Of a DNA stretch of 25,403 bases, positions 1 through 7,838 are shown piece after piece. The position numbers and the translations under genes are program-made. The notes under the pieces were generated by a model that searched no databases, was not told where the DNA came from, and worked only from the letters and a program-made list of their open reading frames with translations. Origin of the DNA: JBDNJM01 sp041687755. GTDB taxonomy: Bacteria; Planctomycetota; UBA1135; GCA-002686595. How positions within the stretch are numbered: position 1 is the stretch's first letter; each line of letters begins with the position of its first letter. The DNA lies in the NCBI GenBank assembly GCA_041687755.1, contig JBDNJM010000137.1, forward strand, positions 1 through 25,403, written 5' to 3'.

Positions 1-72
1 GCCATCAGCCGCAAAGCGGCTGATGGCTCCCAAGCCGGTGAAAACGTGCCTGGCACCGTATCGTTCCCCCCG
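1..72 (+). repeat. Hairpin-plus-core repeat, left copy
   Basis: A perfect 12-bp stem (1-12 with 16-27, loop AAA) is followed by a conserved core: GCTCCCAAGCCGG, then GTGAAAACGTGCCTGGCACC, then GTATCGTTCCCCCCG. The core contains a small near-palindrome, GTGCC-T-GGCAC. The same arrangement is present in inverted orientation at the right end of the window (25327-25403), where the core differs at only about two positions. The stem sequences differ between the copies but both stay fully paired. The stem may extend to the left beyond the window. It is probably a dispersed REP/MITE-like element; its function is unknown. Confidence 0.75.
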
Positions 73-204
73 GCCAGACGGGGCGTGGGGAGGATGCCCG
101 CTTGCGTCGCGGGGTTCCGCGGTCCACGCTCTCCGGCCCGAATCTCGATTTCACCGCGCCGCGACCCGGCCGGGCCCATTTGACCCCAACCGACCGTTCC
201 TACG

Positions 205-1167
205 TTGAAGACGCTCCTTAAGATCCTCGTGCTCGCCCTGGCGGCCGTGCTGCTGCTCGCAGGCGGGCTGTTCTTTGCCCGTAACTCGCTGCTGGCCGGC
301 GTGATCGCGAAGGCCGGCACCACCGCCCTTGGGACGAGGACGACCGTCGATGGCGTCGAGACGGACTTTGGTAGCGGCGCTTTTGCGATCCGCGGCCTCG
401 AGATCGACAACACCGAGGGGTACGGCGAGAAGAACATCTTCTCGTTCGGCGCCGCGGAGACGGACCTGCCGCTGGCGAATCTGCGCAAGGATCCGCTGGT
501 GATCGAGCGCGTGGCCCTGAGCGGCTTGAGCGTCAGCCTCGAGCGCAAGAACGGCAAGTTCAACTACGAGCCGATCCTGGAGAGCCTGAAGCGCTTCAGT
601 GGCGAATCGGCTGGCGAAAAGCAGCCCGAGGGAGAGCCGGCGGAGGACACGGGGCCGGGCAAGACGATCCGCATCGAGCGCATCGACATCTCGGACTGGA
701 CGCTGCAGCTCGACCTGAGCGAGCGGATCCAGCTGGACCCGCTCAAGCTCGAGGGCTGGACCATCGAAGACGTCGAGGTCGGCGGCGAGCAGGCGACGGC
801 CGAGCTGGTTGGGCGGGTGTTCAACGAGGTGCTCGAGCGCGTGTTGTCCGAGGGGCTGCCGGGCATTCCTGCGGACCTGCTGCTGCAACTCGGGCCGGAG
901 CTCGACGCGCTCAAGGGCTCGCTGACGCAGGGCCTCGAGGGCATCGGCGGCGACCTGCAGGTCGAGATGGACGAGGTGCTGCAGCAGGGCCAGGAGAAGC
1001 TGGACAGCGTGCTGCAGCAGGGCAGAGACGCGCTGGGCGAGGGGCTCGAGGGCGTTGGTGGCGACCTCGGCGGGCTTGAGCAAGCCGGCGACGAGCTGAT
1101 CCAGGACGCCGAGGACGCACTGAAGGAAAACCTCGGGGGCCTGCTGGGCGGCAAGAAGAAGGACTGA
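205..1167 (+). CDS. AsmA-like envelope protein with Gly-rich amphipathic tail
   Basis: The 320-residue protein uses a TTG start at 205, chosen because the hydrophobic N-terminus begins directly there (KTLLKILVL, then an Ala/Leu-rich segment to about residue 24). This gives a signal anchor or inner-membrane segment. Residues about 35-130 resemble the N-terminal part of AsmA/DUF748-type proteins, including a phrase of the form GLEIDNTEGY, followed by alternating beta-like stretches such as DPLVIERVALSGLSVSLE. These families act at the cell envelope and the larger members are linked to lipid transport; this protein is much shorter. Residues about 225-315 are a Gly/Leu/Glu/Gln-rich amphipathic region with internal duplications (GLEGIGGDL recurs as GLEGVGGDL; VLQQGQEKLDS as VLQQGRDALGE), ending in a GGKKKD tail. 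The stop codon lies inside the first stem of the repeat at 1164. The family call is from pattern only; the molecular role is unknown. Confidence 0.7.
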   Translation: MKTLLKILVLALAAVLLLAGGLFFARNSLLAGVIAKAGTTALGTRTTVDGVETDFGSGAFAIRGLEIDNTEGYGEKNIFSFGAAETDLPLANLRKDPLVIERVALSGLSVSLERKNGKFNYEPILESLKRFSGESAGEKQPEGEPAEDTGPGKTIRIERIDISDWTLQLDLSERIQLDPLKLEGWTIEDVEVGGEQATAELVGRVFNEVLERVLSEGLPGIPADLLLQLGPELDALKGSLTQGLEGIGGDLQVEMDEVLQQGQEKLDSVLQQGRDALGEGLEGVGGDLGGLEQAGDELIQDAEDALKENLGGLLGGKKKD

Positions 1168-1303
1168 GAGGCCGTAAAAAATGGCGCTGCCTGGCCGAAG
1201 TGCCTCTCAGGTGCTTTTTGGCGCATCGGCTGGCGCTGCTGGAGCGCCGAGAGCGCTCACGGATTGCGCCAGGCGCAATAATTCATGCTCTCTGAGGCCT
1301 TCG
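1164..1303 (+). repeat. Structured dispersed repeat, copy A
   Basis: About 140 nt of this intergenic sequence is repeated at 15836-15975 in the same orientation. The best-conserved block, 1249-1277, is identical over 29 nt in both copies. Stems that can be drawn: CTGAGAGGC (1164-1172) with GCCTCTCAG (1202-1210); GGCGCT (1232-1237) with AGCGCC (1243-1248); TGCGCC-A-GGCGCA (1265-1277); and GAGAGC (1249-1254) with GCTCTC (1287-1292) enclosing the last one. The element begins at the stop codon of the AsmA-like gene and ends before acs. It could be a non-coding mobile element or a structured RNA; the sequence does not decide which. Confidence 0.8.
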
Positions 1304-1376
1304 GCGGGGCGCGAGGGGCCGGGGAGCGGAGCTAAACTGCCCGCTTGCCCCTCCCCGACTCCAGCGCGCCCCACCG

Positions 1377-3389
1377 ATGTCCAATCGCTCTCCGATCGAG
1401 ACCCAACTCACTGAGAACCGCACCTTTCCCGCGCCGGCGGCTGCCGACGTGGGCTTTCCGCGCTGGCACATCGGATCGGAGGCGGAGTACTTGGAGCAGC
1501 ACCGGCGCTCCATCGAGGACCCCGCAGGGTTCTATGGCGACGTTGCGAAGGAGCTGAACTGGTTCGAGCCCTGGCGCGAGATCTGCAGCTGGGAGCTGCC
1601 CGACGCGCGCTGGTTCGACGGCGCGGTCACGAACCTGTGCCACAACGCCGTGGACCGGCACGTGGACGCAGGGCATGGGGACGCGACGGCGCTGATCTGG
1701 GAGGGCGAGCCGGTGGACGCGGACTCAGGCGCGGAGCAGCGGAGCCTGACCTACGCGGAGCTGAAGGCAGAGACCGCACGCTTCGCCAACGTGCTGGACA
1801 GTCAGGGCGTCAAAAAGGGCGACGTCGTGACGATCTACATGGGCATGGTGCCGGAGCTAGCGATCGCGGTGCTGGCTTGCGCGCGGATCGGTGCGCCGCA
1901 CTCGGTGATCTTCGGCGGCTTCAGTGCGCAGTCGATCGCCGATCGCGTCATCGACGCCAAGTCTTCAGTCGTGCTGACCTGCGACGGCGGCTGGCGACGC
2001 GGCAAGATCGTGCCGCTCAAGGACAACGTGGACGAGGCTTGCGCCAAGCTGGCCGACGGCCCGAACGCGGTCGAGCGGGTGATCGTGTTCGCGCGCACAA
2101 AGCACGCCGTCGAGTGGGATGACCTTCGCGATCGGGACTGGGCGGAGCTCTGCCTGCACGTAGGGACGGAGCGCGCGCCAGAGCCGATGGCGGCCGAGGA
2201 CCCGCTGTTCCTGCTGTACACGAGCGGCAGCACCGGCAAGCCCAAGGGTATTCTGCACACGACGGCCGGGTACATGGTGCACGCCTACTTGACGGCGAAG
2301 CTGACGTTCAACCTGATCCCCGACGACAACCAGGTGTTCTGGTGCACGGCGGACGTGGGCTGGATCACAGGGCACACGTACATCCTCTACGGCGTGCTAG
2401 CGAACCGCGTCCCGACGCTGATGTACGAGGGCGCGCCGGACTCGCCCGACCCTAAGCGCTTTTGGGATATCTGCGAGCGCCATGCGGTCACGCAGTTCTA
2501 CACGGCGCCCACGGCGATTCGTGCGTTCATGAAGTGGGGCGACGAGCATCCCGCGGCTCACGACTTGTCGAAGCTGCGCCTGCTTGGCACGGTCGGTGAG
2601 CCGATCAATCCGGAGGCCTGGATCTGGTACCGGCGGGTCATCGGGCGCGATCTCCTGCCGATCGTGGACACCTGGTGGCAGACCGAGACCGGCGGGCACA
2701 TGCTCACGCCGCTGCCGGGTGTCACGGCGACGAAGCCGGGCTCGTGCAGCACGCCGATGCTGGGCGTGGACGCGGCCGTGGTGGACCCAGAGACCGGCGA
2801 AGAGTTGCCCGCGAACCAGGGCGGCGTGCTGGTCGTGCGCAAGCCCTGGCCGGGGATGCTGCGCGGCATCTACGGCGATCGCCAGCGCTTCATCGACACC
2901 TATTGGGACGCGGACAACGACTACTACATCACCGGCGACGGCGCGCGCCGCGACGCCGACGGCGACTTCTGGATCATGGGTCGCACCGACGATGTTATCA
3001 ACGTGAGCGGGCACCGCATCGGCACGATGGAGGTGGAGTCCGCGCTCGTCTCCCATCCAGACGTTGTGGAGGCGGCGGTCGTCGGCATGCCGCACGAGAT
3101 CAAGGGCACCGGCATCGCCGCATTCTGCACCTTGACGAACGCGGCGGCGGGCAAGTCACTCGACGAGGTGGCCAAGTCCCTGCGCGCGCATGTGACCGCC
3201 GAGATCGGCGCCTTCGCCAAGCCCGACGCCCTGCGCTTCGCCGCGGGCCTGCCTAAGACCCGCTCGGGCAAGATCATGCGCCGCCTGCTGCGCGACGTCG
3301 CGGCCGGCGCGAAGGAGACGTCCCAGGACACGACGACGCTGGAAGACCGCGGCGTGCTCGGCGAGCTGCTGTCGGCCGAAGCGCACTGA
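1377..3389 (+). CDS. acs: Acetyl-CoA synthetase (AMP-forming)
   Basis: This enzyme converts acetate, ATP and CoA to acetyl-CoA, AMP and pyrophosphate in the cytoplasm. The 670-residue length is close to the family norm of about 650. Seen in order: the N-terminal ACAS domain; the ATP-binding P-loop YTSGSTGKPKG (Y281-G291); the WWQTETGG motif (W433-G440), whose Trp limits the acyl pocket to acetate in characterised Acs; the hinge and adenine-binding stretch TGDGARRDADG followed by GRTDDVINVSGHRIG; and the C-terminal KTRSGKIMRR with the catalytic Lys at 632, the residue acetylated by Pat-type enzymes in other bacteria. The ATG at 1377 has no obvious Shine-Dalgarno sequence. The gene stands alone between the structured repeat and a pseudogene. 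A propionyl-CoA synthetase is possible but less likely, given the WWQTETGG context and length. Confidence 0.95.
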   Translation: MSNRSPIETQLTENRTFPAPAAADVGFPRWHIGSEAEYLEQHRRSIEDPAGFYGDVAKELNWFEPWREICSWELPDARWFDGAVTNLCHNAVDRHVDAGHGDATALIWEGEPVDADSGAEQRSLTYAELKAETARFANVLDSQGVKKGDVVTIYMGMVPELAIAVLACARIGAPHSVIFGGFSAQSIADRVIDAKSSVVLTCDGGWRRGKIVPLKDNVDEACAKLADGPNAVERVIVFARTKHAVEWDDLRDRDWAELCLHVGTERAPEPMAAEDPLFLLYTSGSTGKPKGILHTTAGYMVHAYLTAKLTFNLIPDDNQVFWCTADVGWITGHTYILYGVLANRVPTLMYEGAPDSPDPKRFWDICERHAVTQFYTAPTAIRAFMKWGDEHPAAHDLSKLRLLGTVGEPINPEAWIWYRRVIGRDLLPIVDTWWQTETGGHMLTPLPGVTATKPGSCSTPMLGVDAAVVDPETGEELPANQGGVLVVRKPWPGMLRGIYGDRQRFIDTYWDADNDYYITGDGARRDADGDFWIMGRTDDVINVSGHRIGTMEVESALVSHPDVVEAAVVGMPHEIKGTGIAAFCTLTNAAAGKSLDEVAKSLRAHVTAEIGAFAKPDALRFAAGLPKTRSGKIMRRLLRDVAAGAKETSQDTTTLEDRGVLGELLSAEAH

Positions 3390-3399
3390 GGCGGAGGAA

Positions 3400-4139
3400 A
3401 TGGACGAGCTTTAACCCCGCTGGGACTTCTACCCCTGCCTGATCGACAGCAAGTATGCGTCGATCTACTTGGACTTCGCGTGGCGTGAACGAGCACCGGT
3501 GGCGGCGCTCGGCCACATGGCGTGGTTGGAGGTCACCTTGCTCGACGCGAACGAGGACGGGCTGACCCGGGACGAGGAGGCTGAGAAGCTCTATGTGCTC
3601 GATGACGCGCTGAAGGCCGAGCTCGCGTGCGACGCGAGCGCCGTGTTCGTCGGGCGCCAGACGACCAACGGCAAGCGCGGCGACTTCGTTTTCTGCGAGG
3701 AGCCTCTGGCGCTCGAGTCGCGTCTGGGCAGGGTGCTTGCAGGCTTCCCCAGCTATAGCCATAGGCAGGGCTCCCCGGCGGACCAGGGTTGGACGACCAA
3801 CCTCGACTACCTGTAGCCCAACGTCCGTGAGCAGCGCGGATGAACAACTGGGAGCAGCTCGCAAGGCTTTGATAGCTTGGCGACGATCCCAGCATTGCGC
3901 GACCGCTGGATCACCAGGTCGAGGTCGGATCCGCCGAGCAGGTAGCGGCTCTGGCGAAGCGGGTCGCTGCACTTGGCTTCGAGCTCCGGCCCAGCGCGGA
4001 TCCGCTGCGCCTGGAGTTTCAGCGCGTGGAGGTGCTCGACCGGGATGGGCTCGACGAGCTGACCAATGAACTCGTGATGCTGGCGGGGGAGTACTGCAGC
4101 ACCTACGACGGCTGGAGCTGCGAGGTCCAGCGGGGCTAG
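3400..4139 (+). pseudogene. Decayed DUF695 / RraB-type protein gene
   Basis: A GGAGGAA ribosome site precedes the ATG at 3400, but codon 5 is TAA (3412-3414). After it the same frame continues as PRWDFYPCLIDSKYASIYLD, the typical opening of DUF695 proteins, and stays open to a TAG at 3814-3816 after TTNLDYL. The homologous phrase PNVREQ follows, then the frame changes near 3836-3840 to MNNWEQLARL. That ends in adjacent TGA and TAG (3870-3875), after which the same frame runs as LGDDPSIARPLDHQVEV to EYCSTYDGWSCEVQRG and stops at 4137. This last part matches the RraB-like C-terminal domain found fused to DUF695. All three stop types plus a frameshift are present, so the gene is dead rather than recoded. 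Segment 3469-3816 could still be translated from an internal ATG, but would lack the second domain. The family assignment rests on remembered motif patterns. Confidence 0.75.
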
Positions 4140-4359
4140 GTCGGGGGTCGCGGCCGGTGCAGGGCGCGTTCGTCGTCAGCTGGGGGCCCCAGCGGGCGTC
4201 GGTGAAGTGCTCACCGGTCGCCCTGCGGACCCATCGCGGACGCTGGACCTGTTTTCCGGTCGAGGGCGCCTTGTGGGTGAACGCGGGCGAAGAGACCGTT
4301 CTCGATGGTTGAGGGCCGGCTCCTCGCCCTGAGCGGCTCGGGGGTCGGAACTCGCCGGT
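4140..4359 (+). other. No intact gene; possible coding remnant
   Basis: This 220-nt gap lies between the pseudogene and the convergent small secreted-protein gene. One forward frame without stops, ending with TGA at about 4312, reads VVSWGPQRASVKCSPVALRT and then HRGRWTCFPVEGALWVNAGE. This vaguely recalls the C-terminal part of periplasmic adaptor (HlyD/RND) proteins, but it has no start codon or upstream domain. I see no convincing promoter or terminator. Confidence 0.25.
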
Positions 4360-4773
4360 CTACTTGAGGTCCTGCTCGCAGAACGCCTCGAGGAAGTGGA
4401 TCAGCTGCAGCTTGCCCATCGTCAGCGAGTTGAGTGTGCGCAGCTCGTGCTTCAAGTCCTCTTCCGCCTGGATCAGGGCGGTGCGCGTTTCCGCGCTAGG
4501 CAGCTGTTGGTGCTGCGCTTGGGCGGTCGCGAGGGCTTTGGATGCCGCAGGCGCGGCCTCCTTGGAGGCCTTAATAGCGGCCTTGAGGGAGGCCAGATGC
4601 AGGCGGCCGTACGAGCAGGGGTCGAGCGTGTCGGGCGTGTCGGGCGGAGAGCCGAGCACGCTCATGGCGACGGGCGCTGCGTCCGCAGACGGGGCCTGCA
4701 GGGGCGTGTCGAGATCGATAGCGCTCGGGATGAGGGCGAGGGCAGCTAGAACGGGTGCGACGAAAAGTTGCAT
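4360..4773 (-). CDS. Small secreted helical protein of unknown function
   Basis: The 137-residue protein begins MQLFVAPVLAALALIPSA, a likely signal peptide cleaved at about residues 18-20. A short Pro/Ala-rich linker follows. Residues about 55-137 are predicted mainly helical, with Ala, Lys, Glu and Gln spacing compatible with a coiled coil. Two Cys are present (in DPCSYGRL and FCEQDLK), which could form a disulfide after export. I do not recognise a family. It converges on the decayed gene at 3400-4139 and diverges from ygiQ. Its ATG is immediately preceded by a nested hairpin (4779-4836) and has no Shine-Dalgarno sequence. Secretion is inferred from the N-terminus. Confidence 0.6.
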   Translation of the reverse strand: MQLFVAPVLAALALIPSAIDLDTPLQAPSADAAPVAMSVLGSPPDTPDTLDPCSYGRLHLASLKAAIKASKEAAPAASKALATAQAQHQQLPSAETRTALIQAEEDLKHELRTLNSLTMGKLQLIHFLEAFCEQDLK

Positions 4774-4778
4774 AGCGA

Positions 4779-4836
4779 TCAGGGGCTGCTGATGGGTCGG
4801 CGGGCTGCGAGGCCCGCTGCCCGCTTGAGCCCCTGA
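4779..4836 (-). promoter_or_regulatory. Nested hairpin in the leader of the small secreted protein
   Basis: An outer 9-bp stem, TCAGGGGCT (4779-4787) with AGCCCCTGA (4828-4836), encloses an inner 6-bp stem, GCGGGC (4800-4805) with GCCCGC (4812-4817). It ends 6 nt before the ATG at 4773 on the minus strand, where it could limit ribosome access. It might instead be DNA-level symmetry. The rest of the 343-nt divergent gap up to ygiQ (4837-5116) shows no clear gene or promoter. Confidence 0.4.
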
Positions 4837-5116
4837 AGGCCTCGAAACCGAACAATTTTCCGGAAGGGGCGTGCCCTCGCGCGGACGGGGCGACGGCTGC
4901 CCGCGGCCTGGATCAGCCTTCCACCGGTCGCTAATCGCCGGGACCGCCCATTCAGAGCCTCGATGTCGAGAGATCGGCGCTCTCCAGGGCCTGGCTTAGG
5001 CGATGCACGCGTCGAGTTCGGGCCTCGGCCCAAGTGTCGCTGCCTGCAGGCGTCTACACTGGCCGCCCTTCACGTTCCGACTCCCGCGAGCGCCCGCTCA
5101 CGATCCGTCCCTGACC

Positions 5117-7015
5117 ATGTCCTCTGCCGCACCCTTCCTGCCCCGCACTCGCACACAGATGGAGGAGCTGGGCTGGGACGAGCTCGACATTCTGCTCGTC
5201 ACCGGCGATGCGTACATCGACCACAGCTCCTTCGGCGTACCGGCCATCGGGCGCTGGCTCGAGAGCCAGGGGTACCGCGTAGGAATCCTCGACGTGCCGG
5301 AGCTCGAGGATGACGGTTCGGGCTGGCACCGGCTGCCCTCGCCGCGACTCTACGTCGGGGTCTCGGCGGGCACGATCGACTCGATGGTCACCAACTACAC
5401 GGCGGCCAAGAAGAAGCGGCGCACCGACGTGTATCGGCCGGGCGGCAAGCCGGGTCGGCCCAACCGCGCGACGATCGGGTACACGGCTAAGGCTCGCGGC
5501 GTGTTCAAGGGCGTGCCGGTCATCGTCGGCGGGATGGAGGCGGGGCCGCGGCGGCTCGCCTACTACGACTTCTGGGACGACAAGATGCGTCGCTCGATGC
5601 TGGTCGACTCGAAGGCGGACCTGCTCGTGTGGGGCATGGGCGAGCGCACGGCGCTCGAGGTGGCCCAGCGGCTGGAGCGCGGTGAGTCGCTGTCGGGCAT
5701 GGCCCAGACCTGCGAGATCGTGAAGGAGCTGCCGGCCGACGCGCGGGTCGTGCCGTCGTTCGAGGAGATCGACGCCGACTGGGGTCAGATGGTGCCGCTG
5801 TTCAACGCGGTGCGCGACGAGAACCAGCCGGACGGACGCGTGTTGGCCCAGGCGCACGGCGAGCGCTGGGTTCTCCAGCACCCGCCGCTCGCGCCGGCTC
5901 CTGAGGCCACCGTCGACGCGTTCTACGACCTGCCGTACCAGCGCGCCTGGCACCCCGACCACGATGCGGCGGGCGGCGTGCCCGCGCTCGAGCCGGTCAA
6001 GCACTCGATCAACACCCACCGCGGCTGCTTCGCGGACTGCTCGTTCTGTTCGATCACGTTCCACCAGGGCCGTACGATTCAGAGCCGCAGCGAGGCGTCC
6101 ATCCTGAAAGAGGCGACGAAGCTCGCGGAGAGCGTCGACTTCCGCGGCACGATCACCGACGTTGGCGGGCCGACCGCGAACATGTGGGGCATGGGCTGCA
6201 AGCTGCTCGAGGCCGGCAAGCCCTGCCTCGACCGCGACTGCCTGACGCCCGATCCTTGCCCGGCGCTGCGCCTCGACAAGACGACGGAGGGCTACCGACG
6301 CCTGTTGGGCATGGTGAAGCGCCAGAAGGGCGTGAAGCACGCATTCGTGTCGAGCGGCGTGCGCTACGACATGCTGCGCAACAAGAAGGGCGAGACGCTG
6401 CCGCTGCACGACACGCTGGTTGGCGAGCACACCTCCGGTCGCATGAAGCTCGCGCCCGAGCACGCCTCGCCCGAAGTCCTGAAGCTGATGAACAAGCCGG
6501 GCTTCGAGAAGTACGAGGAGTTCGAGGAAGAGTACAAGACGGCCTGCGAGGCCACCGGCAAGGAGCAGTACCTAGCGAACTACTTCATCGTCGGCCACCC
6601 GGGCACGACGTTGAAGCATGCCGTCGAGCTGTTCACGAAGCTGCTCGAGCGCAACTACAGCCCCGAGCAGGCCCAGGAATTCCTGCCCCTGCCGATGACC
6701 CGCGCGGCCGTGCAGTTTGCGGCCGGTCGCGATCCGCTCACGCTGGAGGAGGTCTACGTGCCTTCCACGGAGGCGGAGCGCCGCACGCAAAAGGCACTGG
6801 TGCGCTGGAAGGACCCGGCGAACCAGCGCCGCGTCGAGGCCGCCCTGAGCGAGGCCGAGCGCACCGATCTGATCCCGCAGTTCCGCAAGCTGCTGGCGAT
6901 CGAAGAGCAGCGTCTGGCCCGCGGTGCCGGCAAGGGCCGTAAGCGGGCTCGCGGCAAGAGCCGCTTGTTCGCGGGTGCGCGCGCCTCGAACCCCGACCTG
7001 GATCCCGCCGGCTGA
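5117..7015 (+). CDS. ygiQ: YgiQ family radical SAM protein
   Basis: The 632-residue protein starts at ATG 5117; a longer reading from 5003 lacks family-like sequence. It belongs to the YgiQ/UPF0313 radical SAM family, whose substrate is not established. Seen: a YgiQ-type N-terminal domain opening with WDELDILLVTGDAYIDHSSF and GVPAIGRWLESQGYRVGI; the radical SAM cluster motif C304-x3-C308-x2-C311 in HRGCFADCSFCSITFHQGR, which binds the 4Fe-4S cluster and SAM; a downstream Cys-rich segment (GCKLLEAGKPCLDRDCL, then PDPCPAL) typical of YgiQ; and MKLAPEHASPEVLKLMNKPG. The C-terminus ends in a Lys/Arg-rich tail. Length is within the family range. A small monooxygenase-like gene starts 23 nt after the stop, so the two are probably co-transcribed. 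Confidence 0.93.
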   Translation: MSSAAPFLPRTRTQMEELGWDELDILLVTGDAYIDHSSFGVPAIGRWLESQGYRVGILDVPELEDDGSGWHRLPSPRLYVGVSAGTIDSMVTNYTAAKKKRRTDVYRPGGKPGRPNRATIGYTAKARGVFKGVPVIVGGMEAGPRRLAYYDFWDDKMRRSMLVDSKADLLVWGMGERTALEVAQRLERGESLSGMAQTCEIVKELPADARVVPSFEEIDADWGQMVPLFNAVRDENQPDGRVLAQAHGERWVLQHPPLAPAPEATVDAFYDLPYQRAWHPDHDAAGGVPALEPVKHSINTHRGCFADCSFCSITFHQGRTIQSRSEASILKEATKLAESVDFRGTITDVGGPTANMWGMGCKLLEAGKPCLDRDCLTPDPCPALRLDKTTEGYRRLLGMVKRQKGVKHAFVSSGVRYDMLRNKKGETLPLHDTLVGEHTSGRMKLAPEHASPEVLKLMNKPGFEKYEEFEEEYKTACEATGKEQYLANYFIVGHPGTTLKHAVELFTKLLERNYSPEQAQEFLPLPMTRAAVQFAAGRDPLTLEEVYVPSTEAERRTQKALVRWKDPANQRRVEAALSEAERTDLIPQFRKLLAIEEQRLARGAGKGRKRARGKSRLFAGARASNPDLDPAG

Positions 7016-7038
7016 CCCCGGGGGTCGGCAGCTCGTCC

Positions 7039-7377
7039 ATGGCTCACACCGTCATCGCGCTCTACCGCGCGAAGCCGGGCTGCGCCGACGCGCTGCTGGC
7101 CCTGATTCGGACGCACGTCCCGCGGCTGCGTGAGCTGGGCCTCGCCAGCGATGCCCCGGTGACGCTGCTGCGCTCGGAGGCCGACGGCACCTTCCTCGAG
7201 ATCTTCGACTGGGTGGACGCGGCGGCGGTCGAGGCGGCGCACGGGCACCCGGTCGTGCAGGACCTGTGGGAGCTGTTCGGCGAGCTGTCCGAGTTCGTCA
7301 CGCTTGCGAGCCTGGCGGAGGCCGCGGACATGTTCCCGCACTTCGAGCGCGTCGATGGGGTCTTCGATGGGGTCTGA
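7039..7377 (+). CDS. ABM-type (dimeric alpha/beta barrel) protein
   Basis: The 112-residue protein resembles antibiotic-biosynthesis-monooxygenase/quinol-monooxygenase proteins: a first strand HTVIALYRAKPG, a helix with ALLALIRTHVPRLRELG, then FLEIFDWVDAAAVEAAHGHP and a helix QDLWELFGELSEFV. The family forms dimeric ferredoxin-like barrels; many members have no known substrate. It lies 23 nt downstream of ygiQ and is likely in the same operon. The 3' end is odd: the 12-nt unit TCGATGGGGTCT is present twice in tandem (7352-7363, 7364-7375). The terminal residues GVFDGV and the stop codon come from this duplication and the 22-nt repeat at 7369-7390, so the natural C-terminus may have been altered. 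Confidence 0.7.
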   Translation: MAHTVIALYRAKPGCADALLALIRTHVPRLRELGLASDAPVTLLRSEADGTFLEIFDWVDAAAVEAAHGHPVVQDLWELFGELSEFVTLASLAEAADMFPHFERVDGVFDGV

Positions 7378-7390
7378 CCGGAATCCGCCA
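7369..7390 (+). repeat. 22-nt RAYT-associated motif, copy 1
   Basis: The motif GGGGTCTGACCGGAATCC plus GCCA is identical to 9209-9230 and matches the inverse of 10444-10465 at 20 of 22 positions. The TGA inside it is the stop codon of the monooxygenase-like gene. It sits at the junction with the truncated gene on the opposite strand. Confidence 0.75.
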
Positions 7391-7781
7391 ACTCGAGTCG
7401 GGGCACCCCACTTCCTGGGCCCATTTGCGGGCCTTCTGCGCGCAGGTCCTGTAGATCTCGCCCGCGAAGCCTCGCGCTGCCCAGGGTGAGCTCGGCGTCG
7501 AGGGGCACGATCGCTGGCGGGGCCTGGGGTGCGGCGTTGGCGGTGGGCCCGGATGCGGTGGTTTCGTCCGCGAGGGCCGGCGAATTCGTGGGCGACGCTG
7601 CTCTCCTCTGGGCGGACAGGGCGTCGGTCGGAGAGTCGATGGTCGGAGCACGACTCGCGGGGGCGGAGGCTTCGGTCAACGGTGCCTGGGCGTGCTCTCG
7701 GGTGAGCGTCCAGACGAGGGCGACCGCAAGGGCGACGAGTCCGACGATCCAGGGCAGCTTGTTGGAAGGCATGGAAGGCAT
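7391..7781 (-). pseudogene. Truncated membrane-anchored protein (N-terminal stub)
   Basis: From ATG 7781 (an alternative ATG is at 7772) the reading gives a short N-terminus, a membrane segment (LPWIVGLVALAVALVWTL), then about 75 residues rich in Ala, Pro, Ser and Thr. It ends with PLDAELTLGSARLRGR, which looks like the entry into a beta-sandwich or carboxypeptidase-regulatory-like domain of a large surface protein. The expected domain never follows. The open frame instead runs through the 22-nt repeat and antisense into the monooxygenase gene, ending at 7062, with no sign of protein-like sequence there. An alternative frame over 7400-7500 reads RGFAGEIYRTCAQKARKWAQ, which looks more coding-like, so a frameshift near 7470 may also be present. 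I infer the 3' part was lost in a rearrangement at the repeat. Confidence 0.5.
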
Positions 7782-7838
7782 GCAGGGCTTGGTTGGCGCG
7801 GGTGCGGATCTGGTCTCTGGTGCTTGGGCAAGGGCGTG

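Noticed and set aside
51..56. TGGCAC in the end repeats as a sigma-54 -24 element
   Set aside because: It is part of the GTGCC-T-GGCAC near-palindrome, has no TTGC or GC at correct spacing, and is present in both repeat copies regardless of gene orientation.
3400..4139. In-frame stops as codon reassignment or programmed recoding
   Set aside because: TAA, TAG and TGA all occur, together with a frameshift, while intact neighbouring genes use normal stops. Decay is simpler.
4837..5116. Gene or RNA in the gap before ygiQ
   Set aside because: The upstream extension of the ygiQ frame (5003-5116) has no family-like sequence, and I found no stable RNA fold with a known pattern.
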